Shown piece after piece: positions 8,766 through 19,123 of a stretch of 64,000 nt of DNA (position 1 is the stretch's first letter; every line of letters begins with the position of its first letter). The stretch lies in NCBI RefSeq assembly GCF_001298465.1, contig NZ_CP012541.1, forward strand, positions 1,364,001-1,428,000. Direction: 5' to 3'. The translations under genes were made by a program, and so were the position numbers. The notes beneath the pieces were generated by a model. It searched no databases. It worked only from the letters and a program-made list of their open reading frames with translations, and was not told where the DNA came from. The stretch is from Campylobacter concisus. Lineage in GTDB: Bacteria > Campylobacterota > Campylobacteria > Campylobacterales > Campylobacteraceae.

Positions 8766-10253
8766 ATGAGCTTTGGGTCTTATTTAGCCATCGCCATCTA
8801 TTTTGGCTTTTTGCTCTTTATCGGACGATATTTCTACGATAAAAACGCAAGTATGAACGAGTATCTGCTAGATAACCGTCGAATGGGTCCAGTAGTTACT
8901 GCACTTAGTGCTGGTGCTTCTGATATGAGTGGTTGGATGCTACTTGGCGTGCCCGGAGCCTTATACGCAACTGGCATAGCAAATGTGTGGATGATAATCG
9001 GTCTTATCATTGGAGCTTACTGCAACTATTTATTTTTAGCAAAGAGGCTTAGAATTTACACTGAAGTTGCGAGTGATAGCATCACGATACCAGACTTTTT
9101 AGAAAATCGCTTTAAAGATAGGACTAAAATTTTAAGAATCATCTCTGGTCTTATCATTTTGATCTTTTTCACACTTTATGTAAGTAGCGGCATCATCGCT
9201 GGCGGAAAGACATTTGAGAGCTTTTTTGGTTTAAAATTTGCCTACGGAGCGGTCTTTACACTTGTTATCGTGGTCTTTTACACATTTTTTGGTGGATTTA
9301 AAGCAGTTAGTATAACTGACGCATTTCAGGGGCTTTTGATGTTTTGTGTCCTAGTCTCGATCCCAGTCGTGGCATATCTAAATTTAGACTTGCCAAGCGA
9401 TACAAATTTACTAAAAGAGATAAGCAAGCTTGATGCAAATCACCTAAATCCATTTAGAGATCAAACTTTTTGGGGAATTTTAGGACTTATGGCTTGGGGG
9501 TTTGGCTATTTTGGCCAGCCACATATCATTGTTAGATTTATGGCGATACGTGATTCAAAAGAGCTTGCCAAAGCAAGAAGAATAGGCATTGGTTGGATGA
9601 GCATTGGGTTACTTGGTGCGATTATGAGCGGACTTATCGGCTTTGTCTACTTTAGTCAAAGAGGCGGACTTAGCGATCCTGAGACTGTATTTTTAAAGCT
9701 TGGCGAGTTACTTTTCCCACCATTTTTTATAGGCATTATCATCTCAGCTGTGCTTTCAGCGATAATGAGTACCATCTCAAGTCAGCTTTTAGTTACATCT
9801 AGCTCGGTAACAAAGGATTTTATCTTTGCATTCTATAAAAAAGAGATTAGTCAAAATACACAAACGGCGATCAGTCGCTATGCTGTTGTAGTAGTGGCTA
9901 TAGTTGCTACTATACTTGCCTTTATCTCAACAGATAATGTTCTAAACGTCGTTGGCAACGCTTGGGCTGGATTTGGTGCGAGCTTTGGGCCAGTGTTACT
10001 TTTTAGCCTTTACTGGAAGCGTATGAGTGCACTTGGAGCACTCACTGGCATGATAGCTGGAGGCGCGACCGTAATATTTTGGATCACTTCGGGGCTAAAC
10101 GTTTATGTTTATGAAATTTTGCCTGGCATCATAGCTTCTTGTATAGCGATCATTAGCGTAAGTATCTGGGGAGATGCGATAAATAAAATGACGAGCGAAC
10201 CTCACGAGCAAGTCATAAAAGATGAATTTGAAAAGATGAAAACAAGGCTTTAA
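8766..10253 (+). CDS. putP: Sodium/proline symporter PutP
   Basis: A 495-residue inner-membrane transporter of the sodium:solute symporter family with about 12-13 hydrophobic segments. The N-terminus carries the family signature ALSAGASDMSGWMLLGVPG, which contains sodium- and proline-site residues; further marks are FFGGFKAVSITDAFQG and FGQPHIIVRFMA. AAAGGAA precedes the ATG. It is transcribed alone, divergently from the ABC operon, and no putA lies beside it. Proline is a major carbon source in this genus. The 3' end faces mnmC across a shared hairpin. Confidence 0.93.
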   Translation: MSFGSYLAIAIYFGFLLFIGRYFYDKNASMNEYLLDNRRMGPVVTALSAGASDMSGWMLLGVPGALYATGIANVWMIIGLIIGAYCNYLFLAKRLRIYTEVASDSITIPDFLENRFKDRTKILRIISGLIILIFFTLYVSSGIIAGGKTFESFFGLKFAYGAVFTLVIVVFYTFFGGFKAVSITDAFQGLLMFCVLVSIPVVAYLNLDLPSDTNLLKEISKLDANHLNPFRDQTFWGILGLMAWGFGYFGQPHIIVRFMAIRDSKELAKARRIGIGWMSIGLLGAIMSGLIGFVYFSQRGGLSDPETVFLKLGELLFPPFFIGIIISAVLSAIMSTISSQLLVTSSSVTKDFIFAFYKKEISQNTQTAISRYAVVVVAIVATILAFISTDNVLNVVGNAWAGFGASFGPVLLFSLYWKRMSALGALTGMIAGGATVIFWITSGLNVYVYEILPGIIASCIAIISVSIWGDAINKMTSEPHEQVIKDEFEKMKTRL

Positions 10254-10266
10254 GCCTAAACTTACA

Positions 10267-10299
10267 AGAAATTCCTAGTATCTTGTGCTAGGAATTTCT
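10267..10299. terminator. Bidirectional hairpin between putP and mnmC
   Basis: A perfect 12-bp inverted repeat (AGAAATTCCTAG / CTAGGAATTTCT) with a 9-nt loop sits between two convergent genes, 13 bp from each stop. There is no long T-run on either side. Confidence 0.6.
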
Positions 10300-10311
10300 G
10301 CTAATTGCCTC

Positions 10312-12180
10312 TTAAAGTTTTAATCCCTTTTTTAGTTTTCTTATCAAAAATCTAGCTGGATGAAGCTCGTGAAATAGCGATCTTTCTATGCAAAGTGGGC
10401 GTTCAAGCACAAGATCAACTATCAAATTTGCTCCAAGTATCGCTGTGCCAAGACCTCGTGAGCCGTGAGCAAAATTTACAAAGACATTTTTTTCGTAGCT
10501 TGCTTTTGGATTGTTATCTTTATTTTTGCTCCAAAATAGCCCTTTGTAGTTTTGCTTGTAAAATTCTTCGTCATGCAAGGCGCCAATTATCGGAAACCTA
10601 TCTCCACTATAACTTCGGTAGCCTACTTTTGCACCGATAATAGTTGCTTTTTTGATATCAAAAAACTCGCTTACGTCGTTTAAATTTTTAGTATTATCTT
10701 CAACTTTAGGCGTGTCACAAATTTCATTTCTGGCATAAGTTGCTCCTATAACTTGCACGCCTTTAATGACTGGGCAAATATAGCCTTTTGCACTTAGCGG
10801 TAAAGTATTTTTAAGTATTGGTTTTAAGTGGGTTACTTGACCCCTGACACTGCTTATTTGCATGTCGTAGTCATTAAAAATTTCACTACTCTTGCTGCCA
10901 GTGCAAAAAACCAAAATATCAGTCTCTAAATTTTTACCGTTTTTAAATTTAACGCTGATTTTGCCGTTTTGCAGATGTGTTCTGCTCTCATACTCGTGAT
11001 TTAATAAAATTTCAAAATTTTTTGATAAAAATTTACAAATTTCTCTTGGTCTAGTGTATGCGCCATCTTTTATAAAAATGCCAGGATACGGCTTTAGGCT
11101 ACTGTCAAATTTAAAAATTTCCTCCGCACCTTGATCCTGCCACGAGCCATATCTCTTAACTAACTCATCATCAAATGCGTAATCGATGCAGCCATTAAAT
11201 TTGATAAGACTTTTTGGCAAAGTTGCCTTATAAAATCTCACTGCTTGCAAAAATGCGTTTAAGTGCATGTGGCCTAAATTTACACCAGGCTTGGTAACTA
11301 GCGGCATCAAAGCACCACAGTGATTGCCTGAGCCATTTGTAGCCACCTCGCTCTTTGCCTCAGTGATCACAACCTTAAAGCCATTTTTGGCTAGCTCGCC
11401 AGCTGTTGCAAGTCCGGCCACGCCAGCTCCTATGATAAGTGCTGTTTTGCCTTTTGGCTTAGCCAGTGGCTCACATCTTGCAAACCAAGCATCCTTTAAA
11501 TTTTCATCCTTTTTTTCTAGCACGGCACTACTCATCTGACGTTTTCTAGCATAGCCCTCTTTTAGACTCAGCAAAAAGCCAGCACCCTTTAGACCGTCCT
11601 TTACCATTTTTGCGCATGAGTAGGTTCTAGCAATAGTACCAACTCTGCTTAGTCTTGCGATCTCTCTAAAAATTTCTTTGCTCCAGATTGAGCCATTTTT
11701 ACTTGGAGCAAAGCCGTCTAGAAACCAGATGTCGGCAATAAAATCAAGCTCAGGTAAAATTTCTTTAGCCTCACCGTAGCAAAGATCAAGTGTAATATTT
11801 GGGGCAAAATTTATACGGTGTATACCCTCAATAAGCGGCGGGTAGAGCGAAACCAGCTTTTTGGCATAAGCTTTAAAAATGCCTAAATTTTCATAAATTT
11901 TTAAAAGATCATCTTTTTTAATAGGGGTTTTTTCGATACTAACAAAGTGAAGTTTTTTATTACTACCTTTAAATTTCTTACAAAGTATGAAGAAATTTAG
12001 CCCAGCACCAAATCCTGTCTCAGCGATGACGAAGCTATCTTTCCTCTGCCAAATTTCATCAAGTGCGCTTGCAAATACAAATTCACTCTCAAGCCAAGGT
12101 TTGTCGGTATTAAAGTAGATGTCACCAAACTCTTCGTTAAATGGAATTTGTCCTTTAAAGCTTAAATTTGCATTTTTCAT
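10312..12180 (-). CDS. mnmC: Bifunctional tRNA mnm5s2U34 biosynthesis protein MnmC
   Basis: A 622-residue fusion. The N-terminal SAM methyltransferase (about 1-235) has the DUF752-type motif WFLDGFAPSKN. The C-terminal FAD-dependent oxidase begins with the dinucleotide-binding motif IIGAGVAGLATAGELA and contains GNHCGALMPLVTKPG. The oxidase removes the carboxymethyl group from cmnm5s2U34 and the methyltransferase then methylates the product in tRNA anticodons. Its ATG overlaps the amidase stop by 4 bp. Gene order matches the C. jejuni block as I recall it. Confidence 0.93.
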   Translation of the reverse strand: MKNANLSFKGQIPFNEEFGDIYFNTDKPWLESEFVFASALDEIWQRKDSFVIAETGFGAGLNFFILCKKFKGSNKKLHFVSIEKTPIKKDDLLKIYENLGIFKAYAKKLVSLYPPLIEGIHRINFAPNITLDLCYGEAKEILPELDFIADIWFLDGFAPSKNGSIWSKEIFREIARLSRVGTIARTYSCAKMVKDGLKGAGFLLSLKEGYARKRQMSSAVLEKKDENLKDAWFARCEPLAKPKGKTALIIGAGVAGLATAGELAKNGFKVVITEAKSEVATNGSGNHCGALMPLVTKPGVNLGHMHLNAFLQAVRFYKATLPKSLIKFNGCIDYAFDDELVKRYGSWQDQGAEEIFKFDSSLKPYPGIFIKDGAYTRPREICKFLSKNFEILLNHEYESRTHLQNGKISVKFKNGKNLETDILVFCTGSKSSEIFNDYDMQISSVRGQVTHLKPILKNTLPLSAKGYICPVIKGVQVIGATYARNEICDTPKVEDNTKNLNDVSEFFDIKKATIIGAKVGYRSYSGDRFPIIGALHDEEFYKQNYKGLFWSKNKDNNPKASYEKNVFVNFAHGSRGLGTAILGANLIVDLVLERPLCIERSLFHELHPARFLIRKLKKGLKL

Positions 12181-13619
12181 CTATTTTTTGCAAAATATCC
12201 ATCTATACCGTTTGCGATGCCGTTTGCAAGGGCATTTTGATAGGCATCATTAAAGAGCTTTTCGCCCTCGACTGGATGCGTGATATAGCCGATCTCAACA
12301 AGAACTGCTGGCATAAGAGCGCCTACGAGTACCCAAAACGGCGCCTCTCTCACACTGCCATCACTTGCAGAATAGACCTTTCTAGCACTTGCTAAAATTT
12401 CTTTTTGGATATCAATGCCAAGCTTATTTGACGCAATGATCTTCTCGCGGTTTAGCACGTTTAGAAACGTTTGCTGCGAAAAGTAGTTCATCTCTTCGAT
12501 ATCTGATTTGTTCTCAAGCGCAGCCGCGTTTTTGCTACGTTCGCTTCTTGCAGGTGATAAGAAAAATGTCTCAATGCCGTGCATGCTCTTTGCCTTTGTG
12601 GCATTTGGAGCGGCATTTGCGTGAATGGAAACAAAAAGATCAGCCATCTTATCATTTGCAAATTTTGTTCTTGTTCTTAAATTTATAAAAACATCGGTTG
12701 ACCTGGTAAAATAGACCTTGTAACCACGCGCTTTTAATATGTCGCCAAGTTTTTTGGCTACACCTAAAACCGCGGTTTTTTCCTGAAGCTTGCCATTTAC
12801 TGCACCTGGATCAGTGCCGCCATGTCCTGGGTCGATGACGATGGTTTTATTGCGTGAAAATTTACCAGTCGCAACTGGTGGCAAAGGTGCTGCCACTGGC
12901 TCGCTTTGTGCAGGCTGCGGCTTTAAATTTGGCTCAGGCTCTTTGTGTGGCACTTCTTCATTTTTGTTTTTAGTTTTATGAAGTGGTGCTTTTACATTTT
13001 CGTTTGAGATAAAATTTTGTGTACTTATTATGAGTAGATCACCTGTTGCATTTGCTTTTATAGTCTTTTGAACCTTATCAGAAAAAATAACTCTAACAGT
13101 GTTTTTATCATACTGCGAGATGTGAATGTAATCAGATATGAAATTTTTATAAGTTAGAGGATTGCCATTTAGTCTACCGTCAATATCCATAATGTTTTTA
13201 TATGTATTTTGCTGCTTTAAAAAGGATGTTTTTAGTTTTGCAGTATCAATTTTTGTATTAAACTTAAGCACTAAAGTATCATTTACCTTGGTTGCACTAA
13301 GCAGCGTCAAAGCAGCATTACTAGGCATGCTAGCGCTCTTTACGCCATTTAGTGCATTTAGATCTTTTATATACCCACTTGAATCAAAACCAAGCGATTT
13401 CGAGCTGGTTATGAGTCTTGTGAGCGCTTGTTTTTTTATATTTTTGTCATTTTTGATGATCGCGTCGACATAGATGTCTTTTATATCGTTGTGAAATTTA
13501 ATCTTTGCACTTCTGCTTGAGCTGGCAAAATTTTTATCAAATTTTGCAAATATCTCAGAATTTGTTGCAGCAAAAAGAAAATTACAAACAATAAAAAAGA
13601 GGATTATCGCTCGTTTCAT
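12177..13619 (-). CDS. amiC: N-acetylmuramoyl-L-alanine amidase (AmiC type)
   Basis: A 480-residue periplasmic amidase. A signal peptide (about 1-18) is followed by an AMIN-like region, a Pro/Lys-rich linker (about 211-250) and an Amidase_3 domain. Zinc ligands are visible: His in DPGHGG (about 266), Glu in LQEKT (about 280) and His in SIHANA; the catalytic Glu is in VLVEIGY. It cleaves peptide stems from septal peptidoglycan. Overlaps of 4 bp join it to both neighbours. An ftsE-ftsX-EnvC-like set lies 6 kb upstream on the same strand and is the expected activator. Confidence 0.92.
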   Translation of the reverse strand: MKRAIILFFIVCNFLFAATNSEIFAKFDKNFASSSRSAKIKFHNDIKDIYVDAIIKNDKNIKKQALTRLITSSKSLGFDSSGYIKDLNALNGVKSASMPSNAALTLLSATKVNDTLVLKFNTKIDTAKLKTSFLKQQNTYKNIMDIDGRLNGNPLTYKNFISDYIHISQYDKNTVRVIFSDKVQKTIKANATGDLLIISTQNFISNENVKAPLHKTKNKNEEVPHKEPEPNLKPQPAQSEPVAAPLPPVATGKFSRNKTIVIDPGHGGTDPGAVNGKLQEKTAVLGVAKKLGDILKARGYKVYFTRSTDVFINLRTRTKFANDKMADLFVSIHANAAPNATKAKSMHGIETFFLSPARSERSKNAAALENKSDIEEMNYFSQQTFLNVLNREKIIASNKLGIDIQKEILASARKVYSASDGSVREAPFWVLVGALMPAVLVEIGYITHPVEGEKLFNDAYQNALANGIANGIDGYFAKNR

Positions 13620-14707
13620 TCACCATGTACCAGCTTGTGCATTAGCTCTTTTACGCTTATTAGCTCTTTTAGTTTATATCCATTTGCTCCCGTGAAAAAT
13701 AACCCGGTCTCTTTTTTGCCACTAAATGAGTCAAACAGCCTATCAGCGATGCAATATCCAACCTCTTTAGCCCCTTTGCCCCTTTGACAAGGGCTCACAC
13801 AGTTGCTTATACACTGGATCTTTGGTCCCATCCTTTTTTCTACCAAATTTATCAAATTTGTTCTAATCCCACGAGCCGGATAGCCAACTGGACTTTTTAT
13901 AAGCTCTATGTCCTTTTCCTCGGCTGCTAGTATCACCTCTTTAAAGCCAATATCCGCGTCACACTCATGAGTACCGATGAAACGTGTACCCATCTGAACG
14001 CCGTCTGCGCCTAGCGATATTGCTTTTTCTATATCATTTTTATCCCAAATTCCACCGGCTGCGATGAGCGGAAAGTCGCCCCACTCTTTTATCTCAGCTT
14101 TTACTTGTGGGATTAGATTAAATAGCGAAAACTCAGGATCAAGGCACTGCTCGTAAGTAAAGCCCTGGTGTCCGCCGCTTAGTGGTCCTTCAAGCACAAC
14201 CGCGTCTGGCAAGCGATCATATCTTTGTAACCAGCGTTTGCAGATGATCTTTAGTGCTTTTGCACTTGAGATAATGGGAACTAGCGCGACTTCTTTAAAA
14301 TTTTGTGTAAATTCTGGCAAATTCGTAGGTAGCCCAGCACCTGATACGATGATATTTATACCGGCTTCACAAGCATCTTTTACCACTCTTGCGTAGTCAT
14401 TTGCAGCATACATTATATTTACGCCAAGTGGCAAATCTCCACAAATTTTTCGTGCATTCTCAATAATTGCTCTAAGGCCTCTTGTTGAGTAGAAATTTTC
14501 ACTTCCAAATGGCTTTGCATTTAGCTCTTTGTTTATAAATTTACGATTTTCATAATATCCTGTGCCAACTGAGCTGATTATTCCAAGGCCGCCTTCTAAG
14601 CTGACATTGCCAGCTAGTTTGTCCCAGCTGATACCAAGTCCCATACCGCCTTGAAATATCGGATACTTTATCTCATATTTTCCTATTTTTAATGGCTTTA
14701 ACTCCAT
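13616..14707 (-). CDS. Nitronate monooxygenase / FMN-dependent NAD(P)H flavin oxidoreductase family
   Basis: A 363-residue TIM-barrel flavoprotein of the 2-nitropropane dioxygenase family. Motifs are FQGGMGLGIS, GIISSVGTGY, VSGAGLP, SGGHQG, AAGGIWD and GADGVQMGTRF, which form the FMN pocket. A cysteine-rich stretch (CISNCVSPC...YC, about 300-325) could hold a metal or Fe-S site. The true substrate is uncertain: nitronate oxidation is known for the family, but FabK-like enoyl reductases are related. It is translationally coupled to the amidase by a 4-bp overlap and directly follows tyrS. Confidence 0.85.
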   Translation of the reverse strand: MELKPLKIGKYEIKYPIFQGGMGLGISWDKLAGNVSLEGGLGIISSVGTGYYENRKFINKELNAKPFGSENFYSTRGLRAIIENARKICGDLPLGVNIMYAANDYARVVKDACEAGINIIVSGAGLPTNLPEFTQNFKEVALVPIISSAKALKIICKRWLQRYDRLPDAVVLEGPLSGGHQGFTYEQCLDPEFSLFNLIPQVKAEIKEWGDFPLIAAGGIWDKNDIEKAISLGADGVQMGTRFIGTHECDADIGFKEVILAAEEKDIELIKSPVGYPARGIRTNLINLVEKRMGPKIQCISNCVSPCQRGKGAKEVGYCIADRLFDSFSGKKETGLFFTGANGYKLKELISVKELMHKLVHGE

Positions 14708-15913
14708 CTATTCAACCTTTACTTTTGCAAATTTACGCTTTCCTACTTGCAAGATATATTCACCTGCCTCTAATTTTAACTGCTCATCGCTAATCTTTTC
14801 TTGATTAATGCTAACCGCATTTGCCTTTATGTCGCGCCTTGCTTGAGAATTTGACTCACTTAGCTCACACTGTGATAAAGCTTCCACGATCCAAACTGGT
14901 GCTTTTAGACTAAATTCTTTTATATCAGTTGGGAGCTGATTTTGAGAGTGCACGCTGTTAAATTCAGCCATAGCAGCCTTTGCAGCCTCCTCGCCGTGAT
15001 ACCTCGCTGTTATCTCATAAGCAAGATCCTCTTTTGCCTTTTTTGGATGATATTTGCCACTATTTACGTCATTCATTAGCTCTTCTATCTCGCCAAGTGT
15101 TTTTGTGCTTAGTAGCTCGTACCAGCGCCACATAAGCTCGTCGCTTATGCTAAGCGTTTTTGCAAACATATCATTTGCATTTTCAGTAACGCCGATGTAG
15201 TTTCCAAGGCTCTTACTCATCTTATTTACGCCATCAAGTCCCTCAAGAAGTGGCATCATGATAACAGCTTGCTCTTTGCCGATATTATATGTTCGCTGTA
15301 AGGTTCTGCCCATTAGAAGATTAAATTTTTGATCTGTGCCACCCATCTCGATATCGCACTTCATAGCAACGCTATCATAGCCTTGAAGAAGCGGATACAT
15401 AAACTCAGAGATTGATATAGGATTACCAGCTTTTATCCTTTTTTCAAAGTCGTCGCGCTCTAGCATTCTAGCGACTGAAAATGTGCTAGTTAGCTCTATC
15501 ATTCCAGCAGCTCCAAGCTCATTTGACCATTTTGAGTTAAACATTATCACGGTCTTTTTTGGATCTAAAATTTTAAAAACTTGCTCTTCGTAGGTTTTAG
15601 CGTTTTTTAAAACTGTCTCTTGATCTAGCTTTTTTCTAGTGGCTGATTTGCCAGTTGGATCGCCTATTTGAGCGGTAAAATCGCCTATCAAAAACTGCAC
15701 GATCGCGCCATGTTTTTGAAGTAGTGCCATCTTGCTTAAAACGACTGTGTGACCTAAGTGAAGGTCTGGAGCAGTTGGATCAAAGCCAGCCTTTACATAG
15801 AAATTTTCACCTTTTTCATAATAGTTTTTTATTAAATTCTCAACTCTTTCAAAGTCAATAATCTCGGCAACACCGCGTTTTATCTCTTGTAAAATTTCAG
15901 CTATATCTTGCAT
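14708..15913 (-). CDS. tyrS: Tyrosyl-tRNA synthetase
   Basis: A 401-residue class I synthetase charging tRNA-Tyr. The HIGH-type motif is HLGH, the KMSKS loop is KMSKS within [10 protein letters not shown], the tyrosine-site motif [18 protein letters not shown] is present, and an S4 RNA-binding domain closes the C-terminus ([12 protein letters not shown]). The frame is open upstream, but the ATG at 15913 is preceded by TAGGAGA and follows the spoT stop by 10 bp, so I chose it over the upstream start. Confidence 0.95.
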   Translation of the reverse strand: MQDIAEILQEIKRGVAEIIDFERVENLIKNYYEKGENFYVKAGFDPTAPDLHLGHTVVLSKMALLQKHGAIVQFLIGDFTAQIGDPTGKSATRKKLDQETVLKNAKTYEEQVFKILDPKKTVIMFNSKWSNELGAAGMIELTSTFSVARMLERDDFEKRIKAGNPISISEFMYPLLQGYDSVAMKCDIEMGGTDQKFNLLMGRTLQRTYNIGKEQAVIMMPLLEGLDGVNKMSKSLGNYIGVTENANDMFAKTLSISDELMWRWYELLSTKTLGEIEELMNDVNSGKYHPKKAKEDLAYEITARYHGEEAAKAAMAEFNSVHSQNQLPTDIKEFSLKAPVWIVEALSQCELSESNSQARRDIKANAVSINQEKISDEQLKLEAGEYILQVGKRKFAKVKVE

Positions 15914-15923
15914 TATCTTTCTC

Positions 15924-18113
15924 CTAGTTATGGTATGGATCGCTTTGCGAAACAAAATCTATAATCTTATATCTATCTTTGATCTTCTCTCTTAGCTCGT
16001 TTGCATCGATATTTTCGGCTATCTCAACACTTATCTCAAATGTATCACCGCTAAGGTCATTTGCTTCGTTTAGCGAGATTGTAGCCAAATTTACATCTAG
16101 TCTAGCAAGATATGTTAAAAATTCAGCCAACGCGCCTTTTCTGTTCTCAAGATTTAATAAAATTTTATATCTATGTGGGGCATTTCTAGTCCATTTGACA
16201 AATATGATCTCATTGCCCTTATCCATAAGCTTTCCAGCACGCTCACAAAGCTTGTGATGCACTGTCACATTGTGCCCATTTTTAAAGCCAACTATACTAT
16301 CGCCTCTTTTTGGGTTACAACAATAGTCAAACTCGACATTTGAAATTTTATGATTTGAATAGATTACGATATTTTCAAATTTTTGCTTTTTAACCTGATA
16401 TTTATCGCCCAAAGAGATCATAAAAGGACGCTCTTTTTTTATATACTTTTTAAGCATATTTACGACCTCTTGCAAAAAATCACTTTCAGTTGCAGCACGA
16501 AAAACTTTTTTGCCTAAATTTTCATGCTCTATCCAGTCTAAAATTCTATCTTTAGAAACGCCAAAAACTGACTTTAAAATATCAACTGCAATTTTATAAT
16601 TTATATCTTTTATCTTTTGCTTGCAGTATGTTCTTATCGTAGCCCTTGCTTTACCAGTTCGAACGCTATTTATCCATGAACAGCGAAATTTTGCCTCTTC
16701 GCCAGTTACAATCCTTACAATATCGCCGTTTTTTAGCTCTGTTAAAAGTGGCATTCTGACGCGATTTATATAAGCTTCTTTTGCGTAAAGTCCGATCTCT
16801 GTGTGAATCTCATAAGCATAATCAAGTGCGGTAGCCCCGCGTGGAAGCGTAAAAACCTCACCTTTTGGCGAATAGACCGCAATATCTTCTATGTAAAGAC
16901 TATCTTTTGCATATTCATAAAGCTCTTCGACATTACTTTCAGCTTCATTATTTTGCATACCAATGTCGTTTAGCCAGTCAAGCTTTGGATTTAAAAGACT
17001 ACCCTCGCCGTTTTTGTATTTCCAGTGAGCTGCGACACCATATTCAGCGGTTTTGTGCATATCGTAAGTACGAACTTGTGCCTCAAAAATACTCTTATTA
17101 TCAAAAATAGTTGTATGTATCGTTTGATAGCCATTTTGCTTTGGAAGTGCAATATAATCCTTAAATCTCGAAATAAGAGGGTTAAAATTTATATGCAAAT
17201 TTCCAAGCGCAAGGTAGCAATCAAGTGGCTTTTGCACAAGAATTCTAATAGCGAGCAAATCAAGTACCTCTTCAATCGAAATACCTTTTCTTTGCATTTT
17301 TAAATAAATCGAATAGTAATGTTTTATACGTTTTTGAATCTCGAAAGTGCCCTCAATAAAGCCATTTTCAAGCAAAATTTGACTTACTTTCTCGTAAAAA
17401 GCATTTAGTTTAAGGCTAAGCTGCTGCTTATTTTTATTTAAAAAGCTATCAATCTTGGCGTATTCTTCTGGCATCGCATATTTAAAGCTTAGATCTTCAA
17501 GTATGTTTTTAATCGATGAAATTCCAAGTCTATGAGCAATCGGAGCATAGACCATAAGCGTCTCTTCAGCAATTCGTTTTTGTTTTTCTACCTTTAACGC
17601 ATCAAGGGTTAGCATATTATGAAGTCTGTCACAAAGCTTAACCACAAGAACTCTAACATCCTCAATGGAGATTAAAAGCATTTTTCTAAAGGTTAGTGCC
17701 GAGCTTGCTAGTTTTTCATTACTACTTGAGCTTGCAAGTTTGTTTTCTCTTATAGCAACTATCTTTGTAAGTCCTTCAACCAGCTTCGCCACTTCATCAC
17801 CAAATTCAGCCTGGACTTCGCTAAGCGTAACTTCAGTATCTTCAACTACATCGTGAAGTAGTGCAGCTATAACCATACTCTCATCTCCGCCCATATTTGC
17901 TACTATTGATGCTACTAAGATAGGATGGATTGCGTATGGCTCGCCACTTTTGCGATATTGACCAGCATGAGATGTGACACAGCTATCTATAGCTTTGTCT
18001 AATTTATCGCTTCGTTCGCAAAGAGAAAAGAGCAGCGTTATAGCTTCTGAAACATTTTTACAAGGTAAAATTTGTTCTATTAGCTGCTCTAAAAAAAGAC
18101 TATTTTCCTTCAA
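15924..18113 (-). CDS. spoT: Bifunctional (p)ppGpp synthetase/hydrolase (Rel/SpoT)
   Basis: A 729-residue stringent-response enzyme. The N-terminal HD hydrolase domain shows HPILVAS and [10 protein letters not shown]. The synthetase domain shows [23 protein letters not shown] domain ([21 protein letters not shown]) and a C-terminal ACT domain (about 655-725) follow. Both catalytic regions look intact, as expected for the single long Rel of this group. It makes and degrades (p)ppGpp from GTP or GDP. The start overlaps rpoZ by 14 bp. Confidence 0.95.
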   Translation of the reverse strand: MKENSLFLEQLIEQILPCKNVSEAITLLFSLCERSDKLDKAIDSCVTSHAGQYRKSGEPYAIHPILVASIVANMGGDESMVIAALLHDVVEDTEVTLSEVQAEFGDEVAKLVEGLTKIVAIRENKLASSSSNEKLASSALTFRKMLLISIEDVRVLVVKLCDRLHNMLTLDALKVEKQKRIAEETLMVYAPIAHRLGISSIKNILEDLSFKYAMPEEYAKIDSFLNKNKQQLSLKLNAFYEKVSQILLENGFIEGTFEIQKRIKHYYSIYLKMQRKGISIEEVLDLLAIRILVQKPLDCYLALGNLHINFNPLISRFKDYIALPKQNGYQTIHTTIFDNKSIFEAQVRTYDMHKTAEYGVAAHWKYKNGEGSLLNPKLDWLNDIGMQNNEAESNVEELYEYAKDSLYIEDIAVYSPKGEVFTLPRGATALDYAYEIHTEIGLYAKEAYINRVRMPLLTELKNGDIVRIVTGEEAKFRCSWINSVRTGKARATIRTYCKQKIKDINYKIAVDILKSVFGVSKDRILDWIEHENLGKKVFRAATESDFLQEVVNMLKKYIKKERPFMISLGDKYQVKKQKFENIVIYSNHKISNVEFDYCCNPKRGDSIVGFKNGHNVTVHHKLCERAGKLMDKGNEIIFVKWTRNAPHRYKILLNLENRKGALAEFLTYLARLDVNLATISLNEANDLSGDTFEISVEIAENIDANELREKIKDRYKIIDFVSQSDPYHN

Positions 18114-18315
18114 CTATTGCCTCTAAGCCTATTTTGCCCTCAGCTACTTCAAGTAGCGCAATGTCAGCAAATTTCATCTTTGAAGTATCGGTTTCTACAA
18201 GCACTACTGCTCCATTTGCTAGTGCTTCTGCACGCTTTGCTACGATAAGTGAAAGTTTATATCTATCATCACCAACTTGTTTTAACGCTCTTGCTGTTAT
18301 TTGTTCTGTTCTCAT
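18100..18315 (-). CDS. rpoZ: RNA polymerase omega subunit
   Basis: A 71-residue omega subunit. Its N-terminus (MRTEQITARALKQVG) and the conserved YKLSLIVAKRAEALANG helix match the family. AAGGAT precedes the ATG. It assists RNA polymerase assembly and ppGpp binding. The placement directly before spoT with a 14-bp overlap is the common bacterial arrangement. Confidence 0.93.
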   Translation of the reverse strand: MRTEQITARALKQVGDDRYKLSLIVAKRAEALANGAVVLVETDTSKMKFADIALLEVAEGKIGLEAIVEGK

Positions 18316-18333
18316 ATTTATCCTTTTTAAAAT

Positions 18334-19068
<735 letters not shown>

Positions 19069-19074
19069 TCACGC

Positions 19075-19080
19075 ATTCTA
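19075..19080 (-). promoter_or_regulatory. -10 element upstream of pyrH
   Basis: TAGAAT on the minus strand with a T-rich stretch (GCCTTTTTGGC) just upstream, 25 bp before the pyrH ATG. Confidence 0.4.
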
Positions 19081-19123
19081 GCCAAAAAGGCTTTAAATTT
19101 AGCTAATAACGCTTACAAATTAG

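Noticed and set aside
16865..17303. Plus-strand ORFs inside spoT and similar shadow ORFs opposite tyrS, lptD, guaA and purD
   Set aside because: They lie antisense to clearly identified genes, lack ribosome sites and have no recognisable domains.
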